This document shows positions 1 to 5,030 of a DNA stretch of 5,473 nt, piece by piece. The stretch is from NCBI GenBank assembly GCA_029778935.1, contig JAKPBM010000316.1:1-5473 (forward strand), in the 5' to 3' direction. The notes under the pieces are model-generated. The model made no database searches. It saw nothing but the letters and a program-made list of their open reading frames with translations, and had not been told where the DNA came from. The stretch is from Bacillota bacterium (GTDB lineage Bacteria > Bacillota > Clostridia > Oscillospirales > QAMX01). Both the position numbers and the translations under genes were made by a program. How positions within the stretch are numbered: the first letter of the stretch is position 1; every line of letters begins with the position of its first letter.

Positions 1-305
1 CACACGGCAAACACCACGCCGGGCATTTTGACGACCCACCGGTCCTCAATCTGCCAGCCGAACCGCCTGTCGTACCAGCTATAAAGCGCGTCGAAATAGC
101 CTGTGCCGGGGTCGTCGCTGTAGCCGAAGATGCCGTGGCGCACGCGTTTTTCCAGCTCTTCCAGCACTTCCGGCGGGGCGGGAAAGTCCATATCCGCCAC
201 CCACAGAGGCAGCAGCCCCTCGGGCAAGTCCCAGCGGTGGGCAAAATCGTATTTTAACGAATCAGTGTTACGCCGTTCGATGACCTTATCGAAGTCAAAG
301 GGCAT
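1..305 (-). CDS. patB: PatB/MalY-type PLP-dependent C-S lyase (cystathionine beta-lyase), 3' part cut off by window edge
   Basis: Only the first 101 residues are in the window; the pyridoxal-phosphate lysine and the rest of the fold-type I aminotransferase domain lie beyond the left edge. The visible part is typical of the MalY/PatB family: an N-terminal RRNTDSLKYD segment (11-20), then LPLWVADMDFPAPPEV (32-47), a GIFGYS loop (58-63), and a W-Q-I-x4-W-V-V-x3-P-G-V-V stretch (84-97) leading into the cofactor domain. Family members cleave cystathionine, and often cysteine, to a thiol or sulfide plus pyruvate and ammonia in the cytosol; some also act as regulators (MalY). The ATG at 303-305 follows a G-rich Shine-Dalgarno (AGGGGGG, about 310-316) and lies 11 bases after the stop of the Rrf2 regulator gene, so the two probably share a transcript. 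Family assignment is firm. Substrate is inferred, and general aminotransferase activity cannot be excluded from the fragment. Confidence 0.88.
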   Translation of the reverse strand, partial: MPFDFDKVIERRNTDSLKYDFAHRWDLPEGLLPLWVADMDFPAPPEVLEELEKRVRHGIFGYSDDPGTGYFDALYSWYDRRFGWQIEDRWVVKMPGVVFAV

Positions 306-316
306 GGGAGTCCCCC

Positions 317-760
317 CTAGATATAGTACATAAACGAGTCGCCGCTTTGGACTTTGTCGGCCTCCGCGACCAAATCGGCAACAGTTACCGATTGCAGTTT
401 TTCCCGGACGGCTTCATCCAATCCGTCGTGCACCAGTTTCAGCGCCGCTTCGATTTCCGGTGCTGTTTCCGCCACCGTTTCCTCTCCCGGCTCAAACAGG
501 GAGATTTCGATGGTGGACAGCACGTCGTAGACGGAAATTTCGCTGGGCGGCCTGGTGAGCTGGTATCCGCCCTGAGCGCCTTTGACGGAGAACACGATAC
601 CGCCCCGTTTTAAAAGGGAAAACACCTGCTCCAAATAGATTTTCGAAATGCCGAGCTTTTCAGATATGCTGATGACGGTTATATGTTCGCTTAAATTGGG
701 CTGCCTGGCCATATGTGTTACGGCAGCCAGCGCGTAACGACTTTTGGCGGATAGCCGCAT
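317..760 (-). CDS. cymR: Rrf2-family transcriptional regulator, CymR-like (cysteine-metabolism repressor type)
   Basis: The 147-residue protein has the usual Rrf2 length. It starts MRLSAKSRYAL, as Rrf2 proteins do. A winged helix-turn-helix covers about residues 1-80, with recognition helix and wing around YLEQVFSLLKRGGIVFSVKG (42-61) and GAQGGYQLTRPP (61-72). A dimerisation helix follows at about 98-128. There is no cysteine anywhere, so the three-Cys Fe-S site of IscR/NsrR is absent. The C-terminal end (VADLVAEADKVQSGDSFMYYI, split at 127-147) resembles the end of Bacillus CymR, which to my recollection finishes in YMFYI. CymR represses cysteine and sulfur uptake genes together with the cysteine synthase CysK. 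I chose the ATG at 758-760 over the longer frame start at 808 because GGAAGGAG (767-774) precedes it by 6 bases and it restores the family N-terminus. A palindrome upstream suggests autoregulation, and the downstream C-S lyase fits a sulfur role. The Rrf2 call is firm; the CymR-type subfamily is likely. Confidence 0.88.
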   Translation of the reverse strand: MRLSAKSRYALAAVTHMARQPNLSEHITVISISEKLGISKIYLEQVFSLLKRGGIVFSVKGAQGGYQLTRPPSEISVYDVLSTIEISLFEPGEETVAETAPEIEAALKLVHDGLDEAVREKLQSVTVADLVAEADKVQSGDSFMYYI

Positions 761-766
761 ACGATA

Positions 767-774
767 CTCCTTCC
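767..774 (-). promoter_or_regulatory. Ribosome binding site that sets the start of the Rrf2 regulator
   Basis: On the minus strand this reads GGAAGGAG, 6 bases before the ATG at 758-760. The longer frame from 808 would place this site inside the coding region and add 16 residues not seen in Rrf2 proteins. Confidence 0.85.
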
Positions 775-803
775 GGAGCGCCCGGAATCGTAAGACGCCC
801 CTA

Positions 804-833
804 ATCATATATTACTGCTATGTAATAAATGAT
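804..833 (-). promoter_or_regulatory. Palindromic operator candidate overlapping the promoter of the Rrf2-patB operon
   Basis: A 30-base inverted repeat has arms 804-815 and 822-833 around a 6-base centre (TGCTAT); 11 of 12 pairs match, and only 809/828 fails. The innermost arms are ATTAC and GTAAT. On the minus strand the left arm contains TATGAT (804-809), a plausible -10. A weak -35 (TCATTT, 827-832) lies 17 bases upstream inside the right arm. A dimeric winged-helix regulator bound here would block RNA polymerase, so autorepression by the adjacent Rrf2 protein is the natural reading. The palindrome is seen directly; the binding protein and the exact promoter are inferred. Confidence 0.6.
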
Positions 834-872
834 ATATGACTTCCTGGAAAATGTCAATCGTTCCCTTCCAGA

Positions 873-911
873 AAAAGAAAAAAACACGTCGCCGACGTGT
901 TTTTTTCTTTT
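873..911. terminator. Bidirectional rho-independent terminator after the spoIIQ-like gene
   Basis: A perfect 18-bp stem (873-890 with 894-911) closes a GCC loop. The core is CACGTC/GACGTG, flanked by A-runs on the left and T-runs on the right, so a U-tract follows the hairpin in either direction. It lies 17 bases after the stop codon of the leftward spoIIQ-like gene and before the Rrf2 promoter, separating the two units. There is no rightward gene here to use the other orientation. Confidence 0.92.
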
Positions 912-927
912 CCGTTGTTTACTTTTC

Positions 928-1674
928 TTAGTCCGCCTTGGCCGGAAGCACCTCGTTGGGGTCGATATACTCGCCGTTGCGCATCATCTCGAAATGCAGG
1001 TGGGCTTCGTCCAGCATTTCAAAGGCCGCCGTTCTGCCCAGGGAGCCGATAATCATGCCGGCGGATACGGCGTCTCCCACTTCCACCGAAGGCATCTTCG
1101 ACAGGCCGCAGTAAATGCTGCGTATGCCGTCCTCGTGTTCGATGACCACGACGACGCCCTTAAACGCGTCCTCGTACACGTCCACTACCTTGCCTTTGGC
1201 AACCGCCAGCACCGGCTCGCCGACGGTGCCGACAATGTCAATGCCCGTGTGGGTACGCCAGTCGTCCATGGTGGGGTTGTAGACCGGCGTGCTGCCCGAG
1301 TAGGCGCGGATAATCTCGCCCGGCAGCGGACGGACGTAGAAGATTTTCTGCGGCGGTTCCGTCTGGGCGGGCGGTTTTGTCGTGGTGGGGGACGGGCCTG
1401 CCGGGACGTTGGTTACGGTCTGTTGCACGGGCAGGGTCGGCTCTTCCGACGGAACGAATGTGTAGGGCACCGACGTGACCAGCCCGATGTCCGGCACGTC
1501 CGGAACATCCGGCACGTCGATTCCCTTGTTCGCGAACAACACTACGTAGCCCGATACGCCGATGGCCGCTATGCAGAGACACAACACCAGGTAAAATCCC
1601 TTGCCAGCCAGAAAGAAATTCACCTTTTTCGAAACCTTTTCCAGCTTTCCGGTTTCCTTTTCTTGGTTGCTCAT
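928..1674 (-). CDS. spoIIQ: SpoIIQ-like M23 (LytM) peptidase-domain protein, membrane anchored
   Basis: The 248-residue protein has a short basic cytoplasmic end and one membrane segment at about 27-48 (YLVLCLCIAAIGVSGYVVLF). A D-V-P triplet repeat (53-61) and a Pro/Thr-rich linker (about 66-110) follow. The M23/LytM domain spans about 117-245. The zinc-site motifs are intact: H142-T-G-I-D146 in a DWRTHTGIDI context, and H225-L-H227. SpoIIQ sits in the forespore membrane and binds SpoIIIAH across the septum to form the engulfment channel; clostridial versions often keep the metal site that Bacillus lost. The ATG at 1672-1674 is chosen over 1734 because AGGAGGTGT (1681-1689) precedes it. A sigma-F-like promoter supports a forespore role. 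The M23 fold and anchor are firm. The SpoIIQ identity is probable from architecture, motif context and promoter, but a vegetative M23 endopeptidase remains possible. Confidence 0.75.
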   Translation of the reverse strand: MSNQEKETGKLEKVSKKVNFFLAGKGFYLVLCLCIAAIGVSGYVVLFANKGIDVPDVPDVPDIGLVTSVPYTFVPSEEPTLPVQQTVTNVPAGPSPTTTKPPAQTEPPQKIFYVRPLPGEIIRAYSGSTPVYNPTMDDWRTHTGIDIVGTVGEPVLAVAKGKVVDVYEDAFKGVVVVIEHEDGIRSIYCGLSKMPSVEVGDAVSAGMIIGSLGRTAAFEMLDEAHLHFEMMRNGEYIDPNEVLPAKAD

Positions 1675-1680
1675 AGGGTT

Positions 1681-1689
1681 ACACCTCCT
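1681..1689 (-). promoter_or_regulatory. Ribosome binding site fixing the spoIIQ-like start
   Basis: The minus strand reads AGGAGGTGT, a full-strength Shine-Dalgarno whose AGGAGG core ends 9 bases before the ATG at 1672-1674. This rules against the longer frame opening at 1734, which would add 20 polar residues before the expected N-terminus. Confidence 0.88.
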
Positions 1690-1694
1690 GCCGT

Positions 1695-1724
1695 TAGTAT
1701 AACCTTGCTCTTCCTTCCTTATAC
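1695..1724 (-). promoter_or_regulatory. Candidate sigma-F (forespore) promoter of the spoIIQ-like gene
   Basis: On the minus strand GTATA (1720-1724) is followed after 15 bases by GGTTATACTA (1695-1704). From memory, the sigma-F consensus is GYATA, a spacer of 15-16, then GGnnAnAnTr/w, so both boxes agree at essentially every fixed position. In Bacillus spoIIQ is a sigma-F gene. One caution: transcription would start about 7 bases after the -10, near 1688, which leaves a very short leader beginning in or at the ribosome binding site. No good sigma-A promoter is visible in this spacer. Confidence 0.55.
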
Positions 1725-1826
1725 GGACAAGCATGGCGGATTTGGAAAAATCAGCAAATTTTTCTCCTAAGAGCCTTTCCTTTTATTTTGCCCCCTTTGC
1801 CCCCACTTAATACGCCAAAATGGTAG

Positions 1827-1856
1827 AACCCCCTGCGGTTTTCCCCGCAGGGGGTT
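1827..1856. terminator. GC-rich hairpin closing the parAB operon (probable terminator)
   Basis: A 12-bp perfect stem (1827-1838 with 1845-1856; arms contain CCCCCTGCGG and CCGCAGGGGG) has a six-base loop and starts 8 bases beyond the acetyltransferase stop codon. The best T-run (1855-1859) lies on the plus-strand side. Leftward transcripts get only TT, then CTACC and a delayed TTTT, so termination of the operon may be incomplete or aided by other means. Confidence 0.7.
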
Positions 1857-1864
1857 TTTGCTCT

Positions 1865-2464
1865 TTAAGCCTGCATGGCGGCGTACAGGCCCTTTTCTTT
1901 TTCTGCAAAGTACAGCTCGGCAGGAAGCATGTACTCTTCGCAGAAGGGGTGGATTTTTCTAAACATAAACGGCGAGCGCCGCTTGCCCACGTGCCGCATG
2001 CCCAGGGAAAGCAGCACCTTGCTGGACCGTCTGTTCGGTACAAAATGGCTGCCGTAGACCAGGCCCAGCCCCACCTGTTCAAAGGCAAACTGCAAAACGG
2101 CGGCGGAAGCTTCCCGGGCATAGCCCTTGCCCCACCATTTCCTGCCTAAGGAATAGGCGAGATTGGCCGTTTCGCAAGTGGGGCTTGTGCCCGTCAGCGT
2201 CACCATTCCAATCGGGCGGCCTCCTTCCGACGGGTCTTTGGGGACGATGGCCCAATAATACGTCTCCGGCCGCTTGTATGCCTTTATTTTTTTGTCCAGA
2301 AACTCCTCCACGTCGGATAGCTTCGGCATAATCTTCGTCGTCATATACCGGTACACTTCCGGATCGGCGCCCCAGTTTTCCCAGACGGCCACAGCGTCCT
2401 CTTTCGTAAAGCGCCGCAGGATTAGCCGCGGAGTTTCCAGCGTAACCGTGCCCAGATGTTTCAT
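1865..2464 (-). CDS. GNAT-family N-acetyltransferase (RimJ/RimL-like)
   Basis: The 199-residue protein begins MKHLGTVTLETPRLILRRFT, the hallmark opening of the RimJ/RimL-type GNAT group. A W-x-I strand and PIGMVTLTG (84-92) follow. The acetyl-CoA pyrophosphate loop is at about 107-119 (L-G-R-K-W-W-G-K-G-Y-A-R-E), and N144-RRSSKVLLSLGM (144-156) is the typical late GNAT motif. The family transfers acetyl from acetyl-CoA to protein N-termini or small-molecule amines; the acceptor cannot be read from the sequence. It is the last gene of the parA-parB unit, 21 bases after the coiled-coil gene and in the same reading frame as it. No Shine-Dalgarno precedes the ATG (ACGCAGACACCT), so translation may depend on ribosomes arriving from upstream. 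A conserved housekeeping role with segregation is not implied by position alone. Confidence 0.88.
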   Translation of the reverse strand: MKHLGTVTLETPRLILRRFTKEDAVAVWENWGADPEVYRYMTTKIMPKLSDVEEFLDKKIKAYKRPETYYWAIVPKDPSEGGRPIGMVTLTGTSPTCETANLAYSLGRKWWGKGYAREASAAVLQFAFEQVGLGLVYGSHFVPNRRSSKVLLSLGMRHVGKRRSPFMFRKIHPFCEEYMLPAELYFAEKEKGLYAAMQA

Positions 2465-2485
2465 AGGTGTCTGCGTTTGCCCGTG

Positions 2486-3043
2486 TTACTCGGCTTTCTG
2501 CAAATCGGCCTTGATCTGCTCGTACAGCGCCAGCGCTTCCGACTGCAGCAGGGCCTGTCCGTTGTCCTTTTCCAGCTCGGACAGCACCGAAGCCGCCGCT
2601 TCCATGTTGCCGCCCCGCCATTCCTTTTCCAGCGCAAACAGCAGATCGTAGGCTTTGGCCAGCTGTTCTTTTTCTTCCTTCAGGCGGGCGGCCTCTTCCA
2701 TAAGCTGGCCCACTTCCGCCTCTTTTTCCTCTTTGAGCTGGGCCAGGTTCTCCTCCGCGGACGCCAGACGGCTCTGCACCAGCTCAAACTCCGTCTGGAG
2801 CTGGGCGTACCGGGCGGAAACGCCCTTTTCCCGGTCGGCCACTTCGCTGATATTCTTCTGCGCGCCGGCCAGCTCCCGCTCCAGCCGCTGGGTGTTGCGG
2901 TACTGCACCATATGAGATATCGTAAGCAGAACAACAATCAGGACCAGCATGGCGCCGATGTAGCGGTACACCGACATCTTGCACTCTTTTCGGTTTTGTG
3001 CTTCCGGGCTTGTGTTCTGCACCGTTTTATTTTGATTTTCCAT
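2486..3043 (-). CDS. Single-pass membrane coiled-coil protein of unknown function in the parAB operon
   Basis: I do not recognise a named family for this 185-residue protein. A polar N-terminus (1-25) is followed by one hydrophobic helix at about 28-46 (YIGAMLVLIVVLLTISHMV). A long charged heptad-like region at about 48-135 is rich in Glu, Lys, Leu and Ala (for example L-A-S-A-E-E-N-L-A-Q-L-K-E-E-K), and strongly predicts a coiled coil. The C-terminus is a further helical segment (about 135-185) without cysteines or catalytic motifs. The topology (N-in, coiled coil outside) is uncertain. The start at 3043 has AGAGGA (3048-3053) before it and lies 12 bases after the parB stop; an internal ATG at residue 23 is an alternative. 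In many clostridia a small membrane coiled-coil protein (DUF4446) follows parB, but I do not see the DUF4446 C-terminal domain here. A link to chromosome segregation or envelope is inferred from context only. Confidence 0.8.
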   Translation of the reverse strand: MENQNKTVQNTSPEAQNRKECKMSVYRYIGAMLVLIVVLLTISHMVQYRNTQRLERELAGAQKNISEVADREKGVSARYAQLQTEFELVQSRLASAEENLAQLKEEKEAEVGQLMEEAARLKEEKEQLAKAYDLLFALEKEWRGGNMEAAASVLSELEKDNGQALLQSEALALYEQIKADLQKAE

Positions 3044-3055
3044 ACTATCCTCTTC

Positions 3056-3919
3056 TTACTCCGTGGTTTGCCCCAGCTGGGCCAGCAGATGGTCCAGGTC
3101 GTCCAGGTCGTAGTATTCCAGCACAATCTTGCCTTTGCCGCCTCTGCCGGGCAACACCTGCACGCCGCGCCCCAGCCCGGAGGAAAGCCGGGCGGACAGC
3201 TCTTTGGCGTAGTTAACGGTCTCCGGCTTTTTCGCCTGTTTTTCCGGCGAAAGCTGGCGTTTTACCCACTGCTCCGTCTGCCGGACGGAAAGCCCCTTGG
3301 CGATGACGTATTCCGCCGCGCGGATTTGCTCTTTCGCCGTTTTCAGCGGCAGAAGGGCCCTGGCATGCCCGGCGGAAAGGGTTCCTTCCGCGACCATTTT
3401 CTTGATTTCCTCGGGCAGTTCCAAAAGCCGCAGCGCGTTGGCCACCGCCGGGCGGGATTTTCCCACCCGCGCCGCCGCTTCCTCCTGCGTCAGCCCGTAC
3501 TGCTCCATCAGCACCCGGTAGGCCTCCGCCTCTTCGATGGGCGAAAGGTCCTCCCGCTGCAGATTTTCCACCAGCGCCATTTCCAGCGCGGCCAAGTCCG
3601 ACGCTTCCAGCACCACCACGGGCAGCTCTTCCAGTCCGGCCATGCGCGAAGCGCGGTACCGCCGCTCGCCCGCCACAATCTGATATCTGTCCTCGCCGAT
3701 TTTCCGCACCGCCAGCGGCGTAATAACGCCGTGCTGCCGGATGCTTTCCGCCAGGGAAGAAAGCGATTCCTCGTCGAAGTTTCTTCTCGGCTGGTTCCGG
3801 TTCGGCTCAATCTGGTGGATGCTCAGACGGGTGACGCCCTCGGACGCATCCGTGATATCCGTTGTTCCAAACAGAAGATCGAGGCCTTTTCCCAGGCCCC
3901 CCGTGCTTTTTGCAGCCAT
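3056..3919 (-). CDS. parB: ParB/Spo0J chromosome-partitioning protein (CTP-dependent parS-binding clamp)
   Basis: The 287-residue protein has full Spo0J length and domain order. The N-terminus GGLGKGLDLLFG (7-18) is the ParA-interacting tail. The ParB/Srx CTP-binding domain (about 30-120) carries IEPNRNQPRR (37-46), HGVITPLAVR (63-72), the GERRYRAS arginine patch (84-91) and ENLQREDLSPIEEA (118-131). The central helix-turn-helix is at about 142-166 (LTQEEAAARVGKSRPAVANAL), and the C-terminal dimerisation segment is GKIVLEYYDLDDLDHLLAQL (263-282) after a Lys-rich linker. ParB loads at parS, closes as a clamp and slides, recruiting SMC to the origin region; in sporulating bacteria it also counters Soj. 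The start at 3919 follows GGGGAGGG (3923-3930) and lies 15 bases after the parA stop. Its likely targets, three parS sites, lie just upstream of parA. Confidence 0.97.
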   Translation of the reverse strand: MAAKSTGGLGKGLDLLFGTTDITDASEGVTRLSIHQIEPNRNQPRRNFDEESLSSLAESIRQHGVITPLAVRKIGEDRYQIVAGERRYRASRMAGLEELPVVVLEASDLAALEMALVENLQREDLSPIEEAEAYRVLMEQYGLTQEEAAARVGKSRPAVANALRLLELPEEIKKMVAEGTLSAGHARALLPLKTAKEQIRAAEYVIAKGLSVRQTEQWVKRQLSPEKQAKKPETVNYAKELSARLSSGLGRGVQVLPGRGGKGKIVLEYYDLDDLDHLLAQLGQTTE

Positions 3920-3934
3920 ATGCCCTCCCCAATC

Positions 3935-4723
3935 CTACGATTTCTTGCCGGTCAGCCGGTTGCGGCGCATGAATTCTTCCGTCAGCTGTTCGTACCCGGC
4001 GGCGCCGCGGGAACTTTTGTCATAAAACTGGATGGGTTTTCCGTGGCTCGGCGCCTCCGAAAGCCTGACGTTTCTGGGAATCACCGTCTTATAGACCTTG
4101 TCGGCGAAATACTTCTTAACCTCCTGCACCACCTGCAGGGCGAGGTTCGTCCGCCCGTCATACATGGTAAAGAGGATGCCGTCAATATCCAGCCGTGGGT
4201 TCAGCTTTTTGCGCACCGTGCGGATGCTGTTGACCAGCATGGACAGGCCTTCCAGCGCGAAATACTCGCACTGCAGCGGAATCAGCACCGAGTCGGCCGC
4301 GCACAAGGCATTCAGCGTCAGAAGCCCCAAAGACGGAGGGCAGTCGATGATTATGACGTCGTAATGGGGCCGAAGTTCCGTCACGGCCCGTTTTAAAGCG
4401 TGCTCCCGGTTCGGCGTTTCCACAAGGGCGATTTCCGCGCCGGCCAGCTCCAGACAGGACGGAAGGATATCCCCGTAGGGGGTCTCCCGCACAGCTTTCT
4501 GCGCCGCAAGGCTGCCGACAATGACGTCGAACACCGTCTGAGACGTGTTCTTTTCCAGCCCGTAGCCGCTGGTGGCGTTCCCCTGGGGGTCAAAGTCGAT
4601 GAGGAGCGTTTTCACGCCGGCCAGGCCCAGCCCCGCGGCCAAATTGACCGCCGTCGTCGTCTTGCCGACGCCGCCTTTCTGGTTGGCGACGGATATTACC
4701 CGGCAAAGCCCGTTATCCGACAT
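3935..4723 (-). CDS. parA: ParA/Soj chromosome-partitioning ATPase
   Basis: The 262-residue protein is a small chromosomal ParA without the N-terminal HTH of plasmid types. The deviant Walker A is NQKGGVGKTT (14-23), with signature Lys16 and catalytic Lys21. LIDFDPQGN (41-49) provides the Asp45 of the A' motif, and VIIIDCPP (123-130) is Walker B. The C-terminal VIPRNVRLSEAPSHGKPI (214-231) is typical of Soj and includes basic DNA-binding residues. ATP-bound dimers coat the nucleoid, and ParB stimulates hydrolysis, which moves parS regions; Soj also modulates DnaA and, in Bacillus, sporulation genes. The ATG at 4721-4723 is preferred to 4747 because GAGGGGGG (4729-4736) sits 5 bases upstream, and the longer start would use that ribosome site as coding DNA. 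Stop TAG precedes parB by 15 bases, and a sigma-A promoter lies at 4762-4790. Confidence 0.97.
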   Translation of the reverse strand: MSDNGLCRVISVANQKGGVGKTTTAVNLAAGLGLAGVKTLLIDFDPQGNATSGYGLEKNTSQTVFDVIVGSLAAQKAVRETPYGDILPSCLELAGAEIALVETPNREHALKRAVTELRPHYDVIIIDCPPSLGLLTLNALCAADSVLIPLQCEYFALEGLSMLVNSIRTVRKKLNPRLDIDGILFTMYDGRTNLALQVVQEVKKYFADKVYKTVIPRNVRLSEAPSHGKPIQFYDKSSRGAAGYEQLTEEFMRRNRLTGKKS

Positions 4724-4761
4724 ACAAACCCCCCTCAAAATGTGCAAACATTCTGTTTCCT

Positions 4762-4790
4762 ATTATAGCATGCCCGCAAGGGGTTTTCAA
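4762..4790 (-). promoter_or_regulatory. Near-consensus sigma-A promoter of the parA-parB operon
   Basis: The minus strand shows TTGAAA (4785-4790), exactly 17 bases, then a perfect TATAAT (4762-4767). TG at the extended -10 position (TGCTATAAT) strengthens it. The expected start near 4755 gives a leader of about 30 bases before parA. The -35 lies 13 bases from the nearest parS, so ParB loading or sliding could affect initiation; that regulation is inferred. Confidence 0.93.
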
Positions 4791-4803
4791 GGATACTGCG
4801 TTT

Positions 4804-4819
4804 TGTTTCACGTGAAACA
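4804..4819. promoter_or_regulatory. parS: parS site 1 (perfect 16-mer)
   Basis: The sequence TGTTTCACGTGAAACA is identical to the canonical 16-bp palindromic Spo0J/ParB binding site. It is the one closest to the parA promoter, 13 bases upstream of its -35 box. Confidence 0.97.
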
Positions 4820-4896
4820 TTCTCCGTGCGTTTCGAGCGAAGTATACCCTTGTTGATTAGTGTTCAACCGCCGCTTAACGCTGTTCTGCCATTGAA

Positions 4897-4912
4897 TGTT
4901 TCACGTGAAACA
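4897..4912. promoter_or_regulatory. parS: parS site 2 (perfect 16-mer)
   Basis: A second exact TGTTTCACGTGAAACA, centred 93 bases from site 1. Flanking bases differ from site 1, so this is not a duplicated longer block. Confidence 0.97.
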
Positions 4913-4940
4913 CCAGATTGTCCTTCAACGCCTATGCATT

Positions 4941-4956
4941 TGCTTCACGTGAAACA
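4941..4956. promoter_or_regulatory. parS: parS site 3 (15 of 16 match)
   Basis: The sequence TGCTTCACGTGAAACA differs from canonical parS only at position 3 (C for T), which breaks one symmetric pair; the central TTCACGTGAA is intact. It is centred 44 bases from site 2. One-mismatch parS sites bind ParB in Bacillus chromosomes, so function is likely though affinity may be lower. Confidence 0.88.
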
Positions 4957-4995
4957 GTTTCCCGCCGGCGGCGGAACAATCCTTTCAGCAAATAA

Positions 4996-5020
4996 AAAGC
5001 GCCGGTTAAACCGGCGCTTT
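4996..5020 (-). terminator. Rho-independent terminator of the iscU-type gene
   Basis: An 11-bp perfect stem (4996-5006 with 5010-5020; core GCGCCGGTT/AACCGGCGC) has a 3-base loop. On the minus strand it is followed by TTTTTATTT. It starts 10 bases beyond the stop codon and isolates this upstream gene from the parS/parA region. Confidence 0.93.
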
Positions 5021-5030
5021 GCTTAGTTCT

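Noticed and set aside
317..760. Reading the Rrf2 regulator as IscR because an iscU gene is in the same window
   Set aside because: The protein has no cysteines, so IscR's cluster ligands are missing. It is also about 4 kb from iscU, in a separate unit with a C-S lyase.
1745..1764. Inverted repeat GAAAAAT/ATTTTTC upstream of the spoIIQ-like gene
   Set aside because: Seven AT-only pairs (plus one GC) with a 6-base loop occur easily by chance in this AT-rich spacer, and it is not placed as a terminator or operator.
829..1770. A 313-codon open frame on the plus strand
   Set aside because: It mirrors the spoIIQ-like gene and even runs through the terminator hairpin. The His/Arg/Gly-rich product has no recognisable motif.
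2456..4396. A 646-codon open frame on the plus strand
   Set aside because: It lies antisense to the GNAT, coiled-coil, parB and parA genes, which have clear family motifs. Its product is low-complexity, rich in His, Arg, Gln and Phe, as expected of a shadow frame in GC-rich DNA, and no ribosome site supports it.
4724..4747. Longer ParA start at 4747
   Set aside because: It would put the strong GAGGGGGG ribosome site inside the coding region, and the ATG at 4747 has no ribosome site of its own; the ATG at 4721-4723 is correctly spaced.
4852..4868. Inverted repeat GTTGA/TCAAC between parS sites 1 and 2
   Set aside because: Only five pairs with a 7-base loop, no extension and no match to a parS half-site; chance is sufficient.
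4748..5030. Possible replication origin with DnaA boxes around the parS cluster
   Set aside because: I found no TTATCCACA-like boxes or clear AT-rich unwinding element here; the spacer is explained by the parS sites, the promoter and the terminator.
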